Shown one piece after another: positions 1-12,895 of a stretch of DNA of 64,000 bases. Source of the DNA: Fennellomyces sp. T-0311. Taxonomy: Eukaryota; Mucoromycota; Mucoromycetes; Mucorales; Lichtheimiaceae. The position numbers were made by a program, and so were the translations under genes. Every line of letters starts with the position of its first letter. The first letter of the stretch is position 1. The stretch covers positions 682,001-746,000 of the forward strand of contig JALLLT010000005.1 of the NCBI GenBank assembly GCA_025266875.1, written 5' to 3'. The notes below the pieces were generated by a model. The model was not told where the DNA came from, ran no database searches, and worked only from the letters and a program-made list of their open reading frames with translations.

Positions 1-1782
1 TTTTGTTGCATCGATTACCAAAAATGGGTTTCACTCGTAAATATAAAAAAAATTTTACCGATGCTTCCTGGAACAAGTAAAGTGATACCCACTGCAACAG
101 AAATAAGAGGTGGTTCGCCTGTCAGTTTGAGTACGAAATGAGAGTACAGTCCCACAGCGAACGCGGCAGTACTTTCAACAATCGGTGGATCCGGAACAAC
201 CTTGTTCATAAAATAGCAGAGACAAAATGCAATGATGGCACCACCCATTTGCGCATACCATTGGCGTATGGATGAGCCATAAGACATGCCGATAGATATG
301 CTCAAAAGCGGCAGCAGTGGAATATAAAACCATGGCGAAATTGGATTTTGACCACAAAGATCATCTGCGTGAGGATTTTCGTCCGTGTTTGTAACACCCA
401 ATGCCTCGGCAATGCTGGCATAAGCGCGACTACCAATTTGGAATCCGTAAGCAAGTAGAAATGCGTAAAAAACGGCGTAAATCAATCGAATGGTTCCGGT
501 AGTAACACGTCGAGCCGACAGCTCCATCTATTTGAGAAAAAAAATTATGTTCGCTTGTATCCGAAAAAATAAAAAGATGTCAAATACTTACGACAGCCAT
601 CGTCATTGCGTAACCTGGTAACAAAATCAAAACACCGGAAACGGCGACACTCGTAAAGCAACAGTAAGAATGCAATGCTTGAGCCAAGGCCGAAACAAAG
701 ACGCAAGCCGAAATTTCGAATACGCGTCCATAAATAGGTCGATAACCAGCCAGGACAAATAAGACGCCAACAACAAGGCCAAGCGCACCACTGAGTGTGC
801 AATCGATCCATGAGCCATCGAAAAGCATAGCGCAGGCAGTGAAGCTGCTGACAAAAAACGCAAAAACAGTACCGAAGAATCCCCACGTAGGCGGTGAATT
901 GGAGACACTGAGAAGAGACTCGATGCATTGATCCAACTCGTCATCATCGTCGGCGGCGAGTAAACATTGGTTCATGATCCGCTGAACTTGGCCTATTTTG
1001 CCCATATCCAATGATTGAGGAGATTTGATCATGAGCGATTGTTGTTGCTGCCGGTTATCCGTCATGAATGTGACCAGTACTGTTTCTGGTAATAGCGAGA
1101 ACGACGCGTTATTTAGACCAAGGATTCGAGCACTATGTTGCAATGCTTCTTCCTATTAACATTTGGTTGAGTTGTAAACTGCATGAATTTCCTTTGTCCC
1201 TTTTTTTTTTAACTAACCGCTCGATGACCAGGACAACCACTTTTTAAAAGACATTCACCCAAAAGAACGATGATTCTTTCTTTCTTGAACCGCGATAATT
1301 CTGGTGGTTGTTGAGAATATGCTGTATTGTCAACATTGGAGCTTAATGTTGCAAAAACAGCGGGTTCTTTCGGACGTTTCATCGGCTGATATGCAATGGG
1401 TGAATAGTGGTGTACCAAACTACGATGTCTGTGATGATGGGCTCCGGCAACCTTGGTTTCAACAGCTGCTGCAATTGGGAGATGGTTACGAATTGGAATA
1501 GCAATTTCCTCGATCGTTCTGTTGTTCATTGTTTCAACGTATTCATTCGGCTGCGACGACTTTTTTCCTTGTTAAAAAAAGATGTATTTTATTCTTCTTT
1601 TGTGCAAGTACCTCTTTCGATGAATCTTCATTTTTTAATGGTGTAGTAGTGGTGGTACGTGAAGACCCATCGCCACAAGTTTTGGAGGATTTAGATAATG
1701 GTTCGTCCGTCAATGTTGCTTGAGATGCGAGACTGGAATATGAAGCAGATGCGCATAAATGCGAAGTCAAACGGTTCGACAT
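1..1782 (-). CDS. Prm10/ThrE-like (DUF1212) multi-pass membrane protein, 3' end off the window
   Basis: Four exons were joined by hand: 1782-1612, 1550-1218, 1152-592 and 527-59. All junctions keep frame and the donors (GTACTT, GTTAGT, GTAAGT, GTAAAA) are acceptable. The start is the ATG at 1782, giving at least 511 residues. The first ~140 residues are hydrophilic and low-complexity. Then follows the ThrE N-terminal core (GECLLKSGCPGHRAEEAL), a hydrophobic stretch ending LLPGYAMTM, and a second hydrophobic half with about five membrane segments ending LLVPGSIG. LPGxxxT and VPGSIG are hallmarks of the bacterial threonine/serine exporter-like ThrE family and of yeast Prm10 (pheromone-regulated, function unknown). 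The final exon lies past the left edge. Transport of amino acids is an inference from the family only; substrate and membrane are not known. Confidence 0.85.
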
Positions 1783-3385
1783 TACTACTTAGTTATAAAG
1801 TATGTAAGAAAAGGAGTGGAACGGGAAAAAGGGAAGATAAGTTCGCATAACAAGAACCAACCGGTGATATAAACCACTCCTTCTATTACATTACGATAAA
1901 TATACACATCCTCACTGTGTATGTTGTTAACTTATTACTATTTGGTCACATGTTTTCTCAACGGAACCAAGAGTTCTCATTTACTAAAACTTTTCTTTTG
2001 CCGCTTCTTCAATCTTCTATTTATTAGGTATTGGTTGCATATGAAATAAGGGACACTCATAACCTATTAGTATATGCGTATGCGAATCCAAACAAATCCC
2101 TTTTTAAATCCCATCGTAAGGTTTACTATACTCACGTATAATCAAGTCAAATTCATTAATATGGATAGCAATGAGTGTTGCTACTGCTTTTATCCTGAAA
2201 AAGTATGCATACGTAACCATCGGATGGAACCAAATACCAGGATCAACACTCTTAAAGCTATTGGCTAAGAATAGAACTTTACGGGTGATCGACTAGGTTT
2301 GAACCTTTTTTTTGTTCTTCCAATTCAAGAAAAAAAAAGATCGCCCCCGTTTATGTAATGTTATGCGAAATTATCTATACTTGCACGATGGAATATCCTC
2401 GATAATAGTGAATTTATTACCATCTAAACCATCGTCATCAGCAATTCAGCTATCAGGCATATCAGAGTTTTAATCTTCACGGAGAGTGCCTAGTAATGTT
2501 TTCATTCATCAATAGTCTCCCTTACCGGTAAAATTCAATTATGATTAAGATTGTTACGGACACTAAACGATCGATCTCTAATGTCTATAAGGATGCTTTT
2601 TCCTATGCGTATTAGAATATCGAAAAGCAGATGGTTATTATGCTTTGACCAATGCTAACCAACTCAGTTCGGATGGAATATGCAGGTCATTGCACGCCTA
2701 ATCTGCCTTCCAAATAAAGTTAACAAACAAAAAAATGCGCGTCGCTTCACATTTCGGATGTTGATCAATAGACAAGAGGGAGAGCTGAGGAAAACGCAAG
2801 CGCAATTACATTACACCGGTGTAACACGTATTAGCCGAGCTTACCAACGGTCGAATGGTAAGTCAAATTGCTTCAGTTTTCACCAGTGCTTTCTCACGTC
2901 TCGTTTAGTAATAGAAAATGTTACCATTTTGCATTTTAAAGCCATACCCGATATGAACCTTAGCACATAAAGTAATTTTTTACCTTTTCGTATGGATAAC
3001 CAAGGAATTCAAACCACCTATACCGGAAATAAGTTCCTAAATCCCTTTGATTCAAAAGATAGGCACGGCAAAAAGAAAGACCAATGATAGGATGTGCTTT
3101 ACATCCCTGAGGACTTTTTCACACTGGATTAGTCCAATAGTTACGCATCATGGCATTCTTGTGTTCCATCGGAAGCGTAACTGAATTATAGCAAACTGTA
3201 TCTTTAGTCTTTCCATTCGCTCCAACAAAGTGGAAAGGCAGGGAGTACAGCCAAGATATTCTAGAAGTTACGGTCATTCTCAGATTCCTTAATTGAAAAC
3301 GCTTTTAAACTCTTAACCGACAAGTAACAAAAGCCCTGAAACCTTTCAGTCACACGGGTTTTCGCTTGAACATCTTACAGTTGGC
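1783..3385. other. Intergenic, no gene recognised
   Basis: AT-rich spacer between divergent genes, so it should hold both promoters. The longest open frame (2680-2970, +) has no recognisable domain or splice context. Confidence 0.6.
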
Positions 3386-5407
3386 ATGTCGCAAAATAAG
3401 AGCGGTTCATCTGCTGGCAATGGCTCGAGTAACAAAGACTTGAGTTGCTTGCGCTGTCGTAAAAAGAAAGCAAAGTAAGTTTCCCGCGCAAAAAAAAACG
3501 TTGTATTGGAATTAAGAAAAAAAAACCAGATGCTCAAAAACTCGTCCTGCATGTACTCGTTGTGCTCGGTCGAATCAACCGGTAAGCGTTTTTTCTTTCA
3601 ATTTGCAAACACTAATGGACTAATTGTTTATATATGCTAGTGCGAATATCCAGATGCACCACCGAATCTAACAGATCTATCTCAAAAAGTGTTGGGGTTG
3701 TACGATACGCTTCGAGAGTTGGAAGACAAATTTATGCTGCAATATACTGCTCAGGAACAAGAAGCAGCGCACGCCGGTGACAAACGAAGGAGAAGTAGCG
3801 GTGGATACAGTAACCCAAGGTCACCAGACGATATGCCTAGCATCGAAACGTTGACGTTATTGAATCCAGCCAAACGAGCAAAACAAACACAGGAACAACC
3901 TGAACAACCTGAACAACAACAACTCAACTCGTTACCTGGCAACTGGTCAATGTCGCTTACCTCGGATGGGCTATCACTACATGCCGTAGCTCGCAACATG
4001 ATCGAGTTTTCAACTTTTGCAAAGGACTTTTCTCATCAACTGCGCGATAACGATCCTGAATCCAAATTGACCAAGAGCTGGGAATGGTACGAGGAGGAAG
4101 TCGTGGATGACGATGAGGATCCGCTAGATGAAGACGAATATTTAGTAACGGTGCCAGTCTATTCACTTCCATCACTACTTGGACTCAACTCTGTAAATAG
4201 CAAAATATCCTTTATTACCGACAAGGACGACCATGCCGATGATACCCTTTATAATCGAATACAGCCAATCTATCAAGACGTCATGGATCATTTGCGACAA
4301 ACCTACAACGTACTTGCAACAAGCGAATATTCAATCCGTCGTTTTCATGTCGCCATCCTGATGCAACAACTCCAACCATTCGTACCCTTTGATCAAGATG
4401 TTTCCGCCATCCGCCCAATCCAACTGGTATGCACGGCTACGGCTTATGCTGCATCCACAGTACTACTCGATCGATCACCACCATCTTCACATACCGCACA
4501 GCTAACCGATGAATGCATCACCCACGCAATGCTGATGTTGATAGAGCTGGTGTTTCAGCGACAATACGTGAATCCATTGCCGATTGTAACGAGCGCTGCA
4601 CTCTTGGCATGGATGGGAAAGTCGGAAATGACGCATCTTGCCGTGCGAGTTTTGTGTGGATGCGACGATTGGGACGGAAACAACCAAGATTGGCAATTGT
4701 TGGCAGCATCCTTATTGTACTTCCAAGTTCATTCGATGGCATTTTCTGGATCTAATGGTCGTCACGATATCGGAGAAGCCGAGACATGGTTACTGCGATC
4801 AGCCAAACGATTGACGAAACAGACACCCACCTGCGAGACATCGTATTATGCGTCTGGCCTCGGACTGGAAACGGAGCTCGTATGCATGTTGAAACGGGTG
4901 TTTGGGCTGTTTTACGACAAGGGCACGGGTCAGGCAAGTATCCGAAAGATCGATGTGGATGACGTGTTGAAACTGGTGCAGAATATCGAGGAATGGGAGC
5001 ATCAGCTGCCACAATGGACACAATGGACCCATGACGACGCTCAGACCTCAAAATGGTCGATTCTCAAGACACATATCCACCTGATCCACAACGCGGTCAA
5101 GATTCTGTTGTTCCGACCTTTCTCAATAGAGCCGTTCGGTCATCACGCTGGTCGTGAGGAGAATGGGGAGGAGCTCCAGACGCATACCAGGACAACGTTT
5201 CTTGATTTATCCATGGCAGCAGCAGACCGTTTAACGATTTGCATCCATCGATTACATGACACTCATGACGACGAATGGGTCCGAGCTGGGTATCATCTGG
5301 CACGAGACGTCATCCGACGTGTCCAAGAAGCGTTCCCTTGTGATGATGAACTGCTGTTGAGTGTTAGGGAGATAGAGACACGCTTGGAAGGAATAGATTC
5401 GTTATGA
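3386..5407 (+). CDS. Zn2Cys6 (fungal zinc cluster) transcription factor
   Basis: Three exons (3386-3474, 3530-3581, 3641-5407) give about 635 aa. The zinc cluster is split over them: CLRC in exon 1, then the third to fifth Cys in exon 2 and the last Cys at the start of exon 3. The pattern is C-x2-C-x6-C-x6-C-x2-C-x6-C, a normal Gal4-type binuclear cluster near residues 21-48. The short N-terminus before it and the basic RKKKAK run fit a DNA-contacting domain. The rest has low-complexity acidic and Gln/Pro stretches and an alpha-helical region that could be a middle homology domain, which I cannot assign firmly. Expected role: nuclear sequence-specific regulator binding CGG-type half sites; target genes unknown. 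Only the last exon looks like an open frame, so a naive start (GTG at 3689) would lose the DNA-binding domain. Confidence 0.88.
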
Positions 5408-5749
5408 AAAGAAAAGCAATCCCCTTATCCTGCAGGTGGGATTCGGGCGACGCCACCAATGTAATATTTGCATGTGAAGACACGTTCATGATTTCAACGC
5501 TTATGACAAAGCAAAGGGTGCTCTCCCTTTCGTGGCTGTCATGGCCAGATCAAAAGCGACAGATCTGTAAACGGCTCTTTTATGCTCATTTAGCGGCAAC
5601 CGGGTGTTTCTGTGTGGGGTAAAAAAAAAGCTCGAGCCCCAGTGTATTAAAAAAAAATTGCAAGGTCGGGTATGCTCGGAGAGATGCGGAACTGTCCAAC
5701 TTTTTGCATGACCATCCCCCATTCCTCCACAGACGGTGGCATATACAAA

Positions 5750-6235
5750 TTACATGGATTCTATGGGCGTGTTCATCGACTGCATGACGATGGGCTTGCA
5801 ATCGCGTGGCAATGCGACGGGTTGGATGATACGAGGATGATGATGGATCATCGGGCCTTGTTCTTCCTCATCATTCGACTCTTGTTCCTGTTGCTGGTCT
5901 GATTGATCTATCGATAACGGTGATCGATCATGATGTACCGGTGGCGGCGTATGCACCGAAACATGATCGTCATCTTCGTCTTCGGCAGCCATCACTCGTC
6001 GATTGGTTCTGCGTGTGCGTTTATTAAGAACGTTTTCAGCGGCTGTGATTGTGTTGTACAATAGCACACGAATCCGAAAATCATATTTAGGTCTAGTACG
6101 TTTGGTATCACGGTCAAGCTTCTTGTAGCCTAATGAGAGTGCCTTGTTTGCAATCTGCCGAGGCGACAATGAATTGGTGGAAGCAAAGATGGTGGTGGGA
6201 GCTAGTGGTTTGCCTTTGGACCAACGTGTCGCCAT
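5750..6235 (-). CDS. Uncharacterised 161-aa protein
   Basis: Single uninterrupted frame from ATG at 6235 to TAA at 5750. The N-terminal half is basic and helical (ANKALSLGYKKLDRDTKR, then VLLYNTITAAENVLNKR). The C-terminal half is a disordered tail rich in Asp, Glu, Gln, Pro and His. I recognise no domain. It converges on the zinc-cluster gene, with stop codons about 345 bp apart. Good codon texture and clean ends make it a likely gene, possibly a small nuclear or regulatory protein, but function is unknown. Confidence 0.55.
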   Translation of the reverse strand: MATRWSKGKPLAPTTIFASTNSLSPRQIANKALSLGYKKLDRDTKRTRPKYDFRIRVLLYNTITAAENVLNKRTRRTNRRVMAAEDEDDDHVSVHTPPPVHHDRSPLSIDQSDQQQEQESNDEEEQGPMIHHHPRIIQPVALPRDCKPIVMQSMNTPIESM

Positions 6236-9200
6236 GGTGAAATGGACCTCTTTATATGCACTCTCGTTTGCTAATTAAAAGAAGAAAAGAACCGCAAAAA
6301 ACTCATTCTCGACGAGCCCGTTTGTCAAGCTTTAAGTTATCTCCAAGCAAACATTATATGAAATTTCAAGTCATGCGAGTCACCTGCTAATGCCGATTTT
6401 CATTCTTTTTTGTTCGTGGGAAGAAGGCTTTCGCTTGTCATTACAAACTTGGGCACCCGATGGATATACTAACATCAGAACAAGCCCCTTCCTAGCTATT
6501 CAATCATGCAAACCACATCCCAGCATCCAATCCAAAACATATATTGTTACGTAATCCAAACTCCATGGTGGCAACGAAGGAAAAAGAGTGTTCCGATATA
6601 GACTGTCAATCCATACCAGCATGCTAGCTAAACAGGAATCAGCCATGCCTAAAATCAGATTTTGAGATAAAAACAATTCGCGTGGCACAAGCACGGTGAT
6701 TTTTTTTTATCTCTCCAAAGCAAATATCCTAGACAAGGAATGTCTTTAGGTCTTCCTTCAATAACTTGGCCTTCATCATCTCTTTAAAACTTGACGGCGA
6801 TCTTGTCCGCGGAAGTTGGAAACTTTAATCCGCCGCATAGACCGCGCCGCATTAACATCGGACGGAACACACGATCACCGTAACACAAGATCATAATGCC
6901 GTAAGAAGCTGGGGAAATGGCTTTGGTGATAACAATAGTACTTGTGTGAGCCATGCTGTGAGAAAAAATCTGCACGAACACATTTACGTAAATTCTATTG
7001 CGTGCGACAGGGTGCGTAGGCATGTGTTGGATTTGAAGCACCGATTTAATAATAAAAGGCGGGCATCTGCTTGCTGTATAATACTCCGTGTTGAACATGC
7101 GAGTGGATTTGATGCCCCCTTTGCTCCAGCATTCAAATCTTACAATTTATTCTTTTGCTGGAAAGCCTTTCATGATTCTTATTTCGTTATCAGGTCAAAA
7201 ATTGGTCGTAAGTGCTCATAAAGTAGTGCGTTACAAGACGATGGATCAAGATACATTTACGCACCAACTTGAATTAAATCCTTGTTCTCCTTATCTGGTA
7301 AACACCATACTTTTGCTGGTGGATGGACGCCTATCTTTTGTATCAGTGCAACTCTGACCGGGACTGGGTCCAAGCCATGACGAATATCTGCCAATTCGTC
7401 TAGACCGAGATGCATCTTCGACCAAGTTTTTTAATAATGTGGTGTGGTTGAATAGTTCGAGTACTATATGGCGGCGAGGTCCAGCTACTAAAAGGGTTAC
7501 ATGTACGTCAAGGGTTCTAGGGAGACCGTATGTGCCCAAGGACATACTGGACCTAAAGCAGCTATTTATACATATCCGGTCAGAATTGTTTGGAGCCACC
7601 TTGGCTATAAGGCAAGTGAACGAGACAGTCGATGGCGGCACTCAAAGTGCCCCACTTGCCAATGCTGTGGTCGAAATAGCCGATCATTGGTATTGGTATA
7701 GATCTCATTAACTTAAAGTTTCGGATGACGTCCAAACAAAGCTGAATTATATGTCAACATCTATTGAGAACAATTTTTTTGCGCTGTGAGAATACCAGCA
7801 AAAGTTGAACTTTCTGTCAGTCCTCACAGAAATGATGAACACTGATATTCCAATTGCAGCCGGGGATATATCCTGCCTGCTGTGCTCGCGCTCAAAGGTC
7901 AGTCGCTAACAAGCACAGGCATCAATGGCCAACCAAAAGCTTCGAACAGCAACATGGCTTCCGTACCTAAGCCTGCTACTAAGCCAACTGCGCCCATCAC
8001 ATACATAAATGATGATACCTCTATACATCAAACTCTGGAGTGTTTTACTGCACAGGTTATAAAAGTTGTCACTGTTGATCATTTGCCTTTTGTGTACAAC
8101 GAATCTGAGACTCGTTTCTATAGGTTCCTTTACGGCATTAATGCTTAGAGATACAGATAGAGGTGAGTGCTGGCTCTATGTCTGCAAATTTATATAAGGA
8201 AAGAGAGGAGGTGTAGAGAGAAAAGAAAGGAAGGGCAGTGTTGAATGACTTGGGCGTTGAAGTGACGTACACATAGTATGTACATTATATACTACACTTT
8301 TCAGACATATGATCTTATATGTATATGATCTAGGACATCAAGTTTTTTCAGGTCAAGAAGGCTCATCATCAAGAGTCTTTTTCACTCAGCTGGATACAGC
8401 TCAAATAATATCTGGGGTATTGATTCAGACACACATCGTAGCTATTAAACGTGATGCCGCGTTTCACACAAATGTTTTGATCAGTTACGTAATTAGTTAC
8501 CGCTACATACATCTTACATATTTTACGGATGGAAGATAGTGAAGAGTATCAGAAGATATCACCGTTACAGAGCCAATAAAAACATCTCGTTGCTAAGTTA
8601 CTAAATAAGAGGTCGCTATTTTGTTATCGTATCATGATGAATGCCAAAAAAGGGGGAAGAGCCGGTACACGAAAGAGCAAAGACATAGCAAAGCTCATCA
8701 AAAGCTTGCAGTGAAAATTTGTACATGGATCTAACGAGCCAAAAACGTTCAATTTGGACGCCTAGGTAAATTGGTGATACATAGAAACTGGAAACAAAGT
8801 GTATGCAAAATGGAAACTGTCCAATAAGAGGACACCGAAGAGTCACACGAAGCTGGAATGGGTTTGGGTTCACCGCAACACGATGACATGGCACTAGCTG
8901 ACGAGTACAGCGGTACCAAGACTTGTCCGTTCTATTTTGAAGTTTTCGTCTATACACAAACTTACGAGGACAGCAAGTCATACAGTCAGCCAGATATATC
9001 CAAACCTGCGAAAATCCCAATGACTCTTCGTCGAATTCCAAACGCACTTGTGAATCGCAACATAAACTACCTCACCCAGCCAACTCGCTCTCTCTTGTGC
9101 TGTTACCCTTGGGAAGAACTGAGCCAGCCCCCCTACTATACCAAAAGTTCACCGCTCTTTTGTCTGCTAAAGTGTCGCCTTCACCGTGCTACCCATCACT

Positions 9201-9308
9201 ATTACCCCACAAGCCAAATTGTAAACAAAGCCAGTTTCAAGGAATAAACCTGTACAAGGAACATTTATTTCAGGGAAACACAAACAGTGTACACATCAAC
9301 CAAAGAAA
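6236..9308. other. Intergenic / degenerate sequence
   Basis: About 3 kb with no complete gene. Open frames at 6784-7098 (-), 7439-7711 (+), 8616-9047 (-) and 8858-9247 (+) lack domains or splice support. A possible hAT transposase scrap is listed separately. Confidence 0.5.
7882..8148 (+). pseudogene. Possible hAT-type transposase fragment
   Basis: The frame ends with a segment reading roughly HQTLECFTAQVIKVVTVDHL, then PFVYNES and a short RFYRFL run. This resembles the hAT/BED-transposase region where a conserved 'D-x-x-P-F/L-S-V-V-E-x-x-x-F-R' stretch occurs. Nothing upstream or downstream continues the transposase and no terminal repeats were found, so it would be a decayed remnant. The match is by eye and short, and chance similarity is possible. 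Confidence 0.25.
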
Positions 9309-9716
9309 CTACTCGACCGCCGCGTGCTTGTCACGAGTCTTTCGCATACGACGAGCCGTTCGCTTGGCACCTTGCATCTCATTCACCAACTTGTCGCCCC
9401 AGTTGAAGCATTCAGGGCATCCGACTTCCTTGTGAGCAGTGCAACCAGGCTTGCCGTTTGAAAGACGCGTCCACTGATGAGCGACAGAGAAAGGTTCACG
9501 ATCATCTCCCTTCCACTTCTTTTGGAGAATATCCTCAGCGACCTTTTCATGCAACATGTCTTCGACCATCATGTTGTTGGACCCTCGGTTGTCAGTTGGA
9601 CACTTGGCACACACTTCCAGACCATGACGGGTACAGAAACAAAATCCGTTCAACGTGACATTGTAAGAGTCAACGACGTTGTTTTGGTCATCTTCACCAG
9701 AGAACTGACTATCCAT
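9309..9716 (-). CDS. Small Cys-rich, probably zinc-binding protein (135 aa)
   Basis: Single exon, ATG at 9716, stop at 9309. Two Cys/His groups are visible: CFCTRHGLEVCAKC near residues 26-39, and CTAHKEVGCPEC near residues 93-104. Their CxC..H..CxxC and C..H..CxxC spacing suggests metal binding. The C-terminus is strongly basic (AKRTARRMRKTRDKH). A TATA-like element (TCTTATAAAA on the minus strand, 9741-9750) lies about 25-35 bp upstream of the start, which supports this ATG. Similar short Cys-rich proteins are common in fungi without known function. Family assignment is not possible from the sequence alone. Confidence 0.6.
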   Translation of the reverse strand: MDSQFSGEDDQNNVVDSYNVTLNGFCFCTRHGLEVCAKCPTDNRGSNNMMVEDMLHEKVAEDILQKKWKGDDREPFSVAHQWTRLSNGKPGCTAHKEVGCPECFNWGDKLVNEMQGAKRTARRMRKTRDKHAAVE

Positions 9717-9877
9717 CTTGAAAAATCAAATCTAGTTTTGTTTTATAAGAGTGAGGGAAACGTAATGAAAAAGAAGAAAGATGCTAAAGCTGGTGGGAAA
9801 ACAACGGCAAGCTATTTATTTGTACTTGCATACAAACCATAATGATATGATTTTTTTTTCTCACCAGCTCCCGATTG

Positions 9878-10190
9878 TCAATGCAGATTAACACACCCTT
9901 GCTCTTTTGGCCTGTTCGAACAAGCCGATCGGTTTTTTTCTGCTTGTAGATGATCAAGTAGGATTCAGACGAGGAAGAGGATCGTTGTAACGTGTGCTTT
10001 TGTTGATTTTTGCTCAGTTTGACACCACACAGGTCCTTAATGAGATTTTTGTTGGTTCTCGTGATCAACCATTGCAGAAGTGGAACCCGCGCGACAAGTG
10101 GCCACTGGCCCCCACCTTCACAGACTTTTTTTGAATGTGGATACCAAAACCATTCGCAGGGTTGCGTAGTTATCTCTCATGCACCATTGT
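9878..10190 (-). other. Coding-like open stretch upstream of the Cys-rich gene, unassigned
   Basis: An open minus-strand frame of about 100 codons (includes CEGGGQWPLVARVPLLQW and KSKGVLICIDNREL) ends at a plausible GTGAGA donor. It could be an upstream exon of the 9,309-9,716 gene or an unrelated fragment. The implied intron of about 160 bp would be longer than others here, and a TATA-like site lies within it. No domain is recognised. Confidence 0.2.
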
Positions 10191-10712
10191 GAGGTTCCTA
10201 AAGCGCGCGTAATAATAGGAGCGTCGTTATGGTGACGAGCGCATCCAAGGTGGTGTGAAGCCCCATCCCATTTTAATGCACACGCGAATATTTTTCCCAT
10301 TGGTGCTTAATCTTATGATCAGGCCGTGATTGCGGTTCCTTTCTTTTCAAGAAGAAAGAAGGATCAATCGTATTGAAAGGCTTATTTTTTTTATCTCGAA
10401 CAGCGTCAAAAGGGAATCGACGCGTTGACCAGGGTCGTGATAGTCAAAGTGCTGCATAAATGCTGTGGGCGTCATAGAGTTTTTGCGTGGGGCATGCAAG
10501 CTACTTTGTGTCTGGAAGTGCATTATTGCATTTCTCGCCACCTCCTACGTGAAGGTCAATGATACACTTGTCAAAGCCACTTCTGATACCGGTGCTCGAC
10601 TTTAGGCAAAAATATGCTTGCCCAATAGCCTGTCGGTGGGTTGCACAACAATTATTGCTGGCGACCGATACTTTCGCTTTCCTTTTACGGCACAGCCATA
10701 GCTTAAGTTGAC

Positions 10713-11702
10713 ATGGATCTCGAGAAGAAGTATGCACGTAAGCATTGCTCAATAGCCTATTCATGCCCTGAATCTTACGCACTAAACAATATTTAGGATT
10801 ACGGCAAATCCACAAAGATCAGCTTGTTACCAATTCACTTCAGAACAGACTCATCGATGGTAACATAAAGGGCAGACGAAATAAAAGATCGTCCAACGTT
10901 AACATGAATGAATCAAAGAATATAAAGGGACCATTGAACACCTCGAGGAAACGGTTTCAAAGATAGACGCACGTCTCAAGGAAGTTGAAAAGGCGAACAA
11001 GTATATGACACAACAGCTTGAACAATCGATCGACGAGCGCAGCCATCTCAATAATCGCATAAAACAACAAAGCGACACGATTGCCGATCTACGTGAATTG
11101 TAACGCTGCTGTGTTTCGTATGCGCGCTTTGATCTAACGGGAAAAGATCTTAGTATCGCTGAACGTATTGGAATTGAGGGATTGGATGCGTTTGATCGAC
11201 GGCCACCCTTACACGACATTATTAACGAGGACGAGGATGATGAAACAACCGACGAGCAATCAGATCCTCTTCTACCACCGAATGATGATGAAAATATGCC
11301 CTTATCACCCAGGTAGCAAAGAGATGGAGAAGCAGTCAATTGTTCTGACGCAATTTGCTGCGTAGAAACGAACAGCCGTATGTGGAAACTGTGCGGAAAA
11401 AGGCTGAACGCGCACAGCTTATTGGTACAGCCTGCAAGAACTGTGCAGATGTAAGGAGCAAAATGGAAAAAGATTTTACTTCTTTATGCTAACAAAAAAA
11501 ATCTTGGCAGTTTTACTATGCAGCTGGACCCTTGCCAGGACCGGATGGAAAATTAATCACACCCGAGGAACGGATACAGCTATGTTCAAGGCATCGCAGC
11601 CGATTCGAACGACCAAGAACACCTCCTGGGTTCTGGGAACTAGACTTTATTTCTACCCAGGAGTTCGAAAAGCAAGCGCAAAGACAGAAAAGGAGGAAAT
11701 GA
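10713..11702 (+). CDS. Sae2/Ctp1/CtIP homologue (MRN nuclease activator)
   Basis: Six short exons: 10713-10737, 10797-10859, 10919-11099, 11154-11312, 11366-11450 and 11511-11702. They total 705 nt, 234 aa, with all phases consistent. Residues ~1-95 form a charged, heptad-rich coiled coil (EHLEETVSKIDARLKEVEK), as expected for the tetramerising N-terminus of Ctp1/CtIP. A short acidic disordered middle follows. The C-terminus carries the family signature: CKNC, then CSRHR and RPRTPPGFWE. The protein is expected to activate Mre11 endonuclease at double-strand breaks and start end resection in the nucleus. The apparent in-frame stop at 11101 lies inside a 54-bp intron with a CTAAC branch and TTAG acceptor. 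Length is close to fission yeast Ctp1 and far below human CtIP. Confidence 0.9.
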
Positions 11703-12895
11703 AATGATATGCCGTCCATTTATAGTCTAGTCCTCTTGTATGGTCCTAAAAGCGGGGAACGACTTTTAGGTTGCTGTTTACGTTTAACATCCAAAGTGGG
11801 GTCTGAAAAGAATCGGGTACTGTGTGCCCGAGAATTTGCGTGGAGCAATCCTAGTGTCTACGCAAAAACGATATAAATGCTTTTCCAGTGGCGTAATTAA
11901 CTTGTTCGGGACATTGAATCAATGATATACTGACGCACTATGTATCTATTTGCTGGGGAGTAACTAGCAAAGCTCCGTTCCTATTAAATCCGCTTATGAA
12001 AGCAGATTGCTTTACTTCTTATCCATCTATATGTTGACCATAAAGGCTAGTGTTGGACCTTCAGTACGTGTGGATTTCTCGATTCTGCCATTTGTTCCAA
12101 GTGTAGGCAATTGAAAAGATTACAGTGTAACCCGCTTACGTTCGGGCCCATGCCGTGTGGATTCTATATTCTACAGAGCATTATATGTGCGTGATACGCG
12201 TCTGTTCCATAATTGGCTTCGATTACCGAAAGTGCAAGTTAAAAAGCGGTGACGTCCAACATGATAAACTCTGATAGATGATGGATTGTCGGAGATACGT
12301 GTACTACGTACGCATGCAAAGGTCAACAGACTCAAATTGATCGGCAAATTGAAGTACTATCAGAGTCGGTGGATTACCACCAGCGATGGCTGCGCAATGG
12401 AAGCATGCTATTGCATGGGCCGGTATGGTTATTATGGTTGTTATGGTTACAAAAAGATGGTGATGGAAATCTCCTTTTGTAAACAGAAACTATATATAAA
12501 GTATTTCTCACCATTGCTGGCTCTCAAAATGCGCACTGGCTTTCTATAAACATGTCAACCTGTTGAGTAGCAGTAATTTCAGAAAACGCCTTGAATATTT
12601 TGGGATTTCGCGTTGGGTTTGTTGGAGAAGCTATATATGGTTTAAAAGCGAGAGTTTGAAACCTCCTATTACGTAGTCTAACAAAAGGGCCCTTAATTTC
12701 CAAGCGGTGAATCGTTTGACCGCCACGGTCTATTGGTCGGATACGCCCGAGAGGCTTGAAATATTTTGCCGGAGTAATGTAGCAAAGCGGGGAACCGACT
12801 AAAGGTTACACATCTGTGGGGAAGGATCAGTCCCTATTTTGTCCCAGTGAATTCCCACACCTTCTTTCAGTCCTTTCTTTTTATTTCCAAAGGTC
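11703..12895. other. Intergenic, nothing recognised
   Basis: Spacer between two tandem + genes. No convincing exon, repeat or RNA gene was seen. Promoter of the downstream zinc-cluster gene is expected near 12,700-12,895. Confidence 0.6.

Noticed and set aside
4205..4213. ATATCCTTT, a second perfect U12-like 5' splice site, in the first zinc-cluster gene.
   Set aside because: It lies in a long open frame that continues in phase and has no TCCTTAAC branch or AC/AG end nearby.
8616..9047. 143-residue minus-strand open frame.
   Set aside because: No domain or TATA context was seen, and an unrelated plus-strand frame overlaps it.
11101..11103. In-frame TAA that would make the Sae2 candidate a pseudogene.
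   Set aside because: It sits at the start of an intron (GTAACG..CTAAC..TTAG) and splicing keeps the frame.
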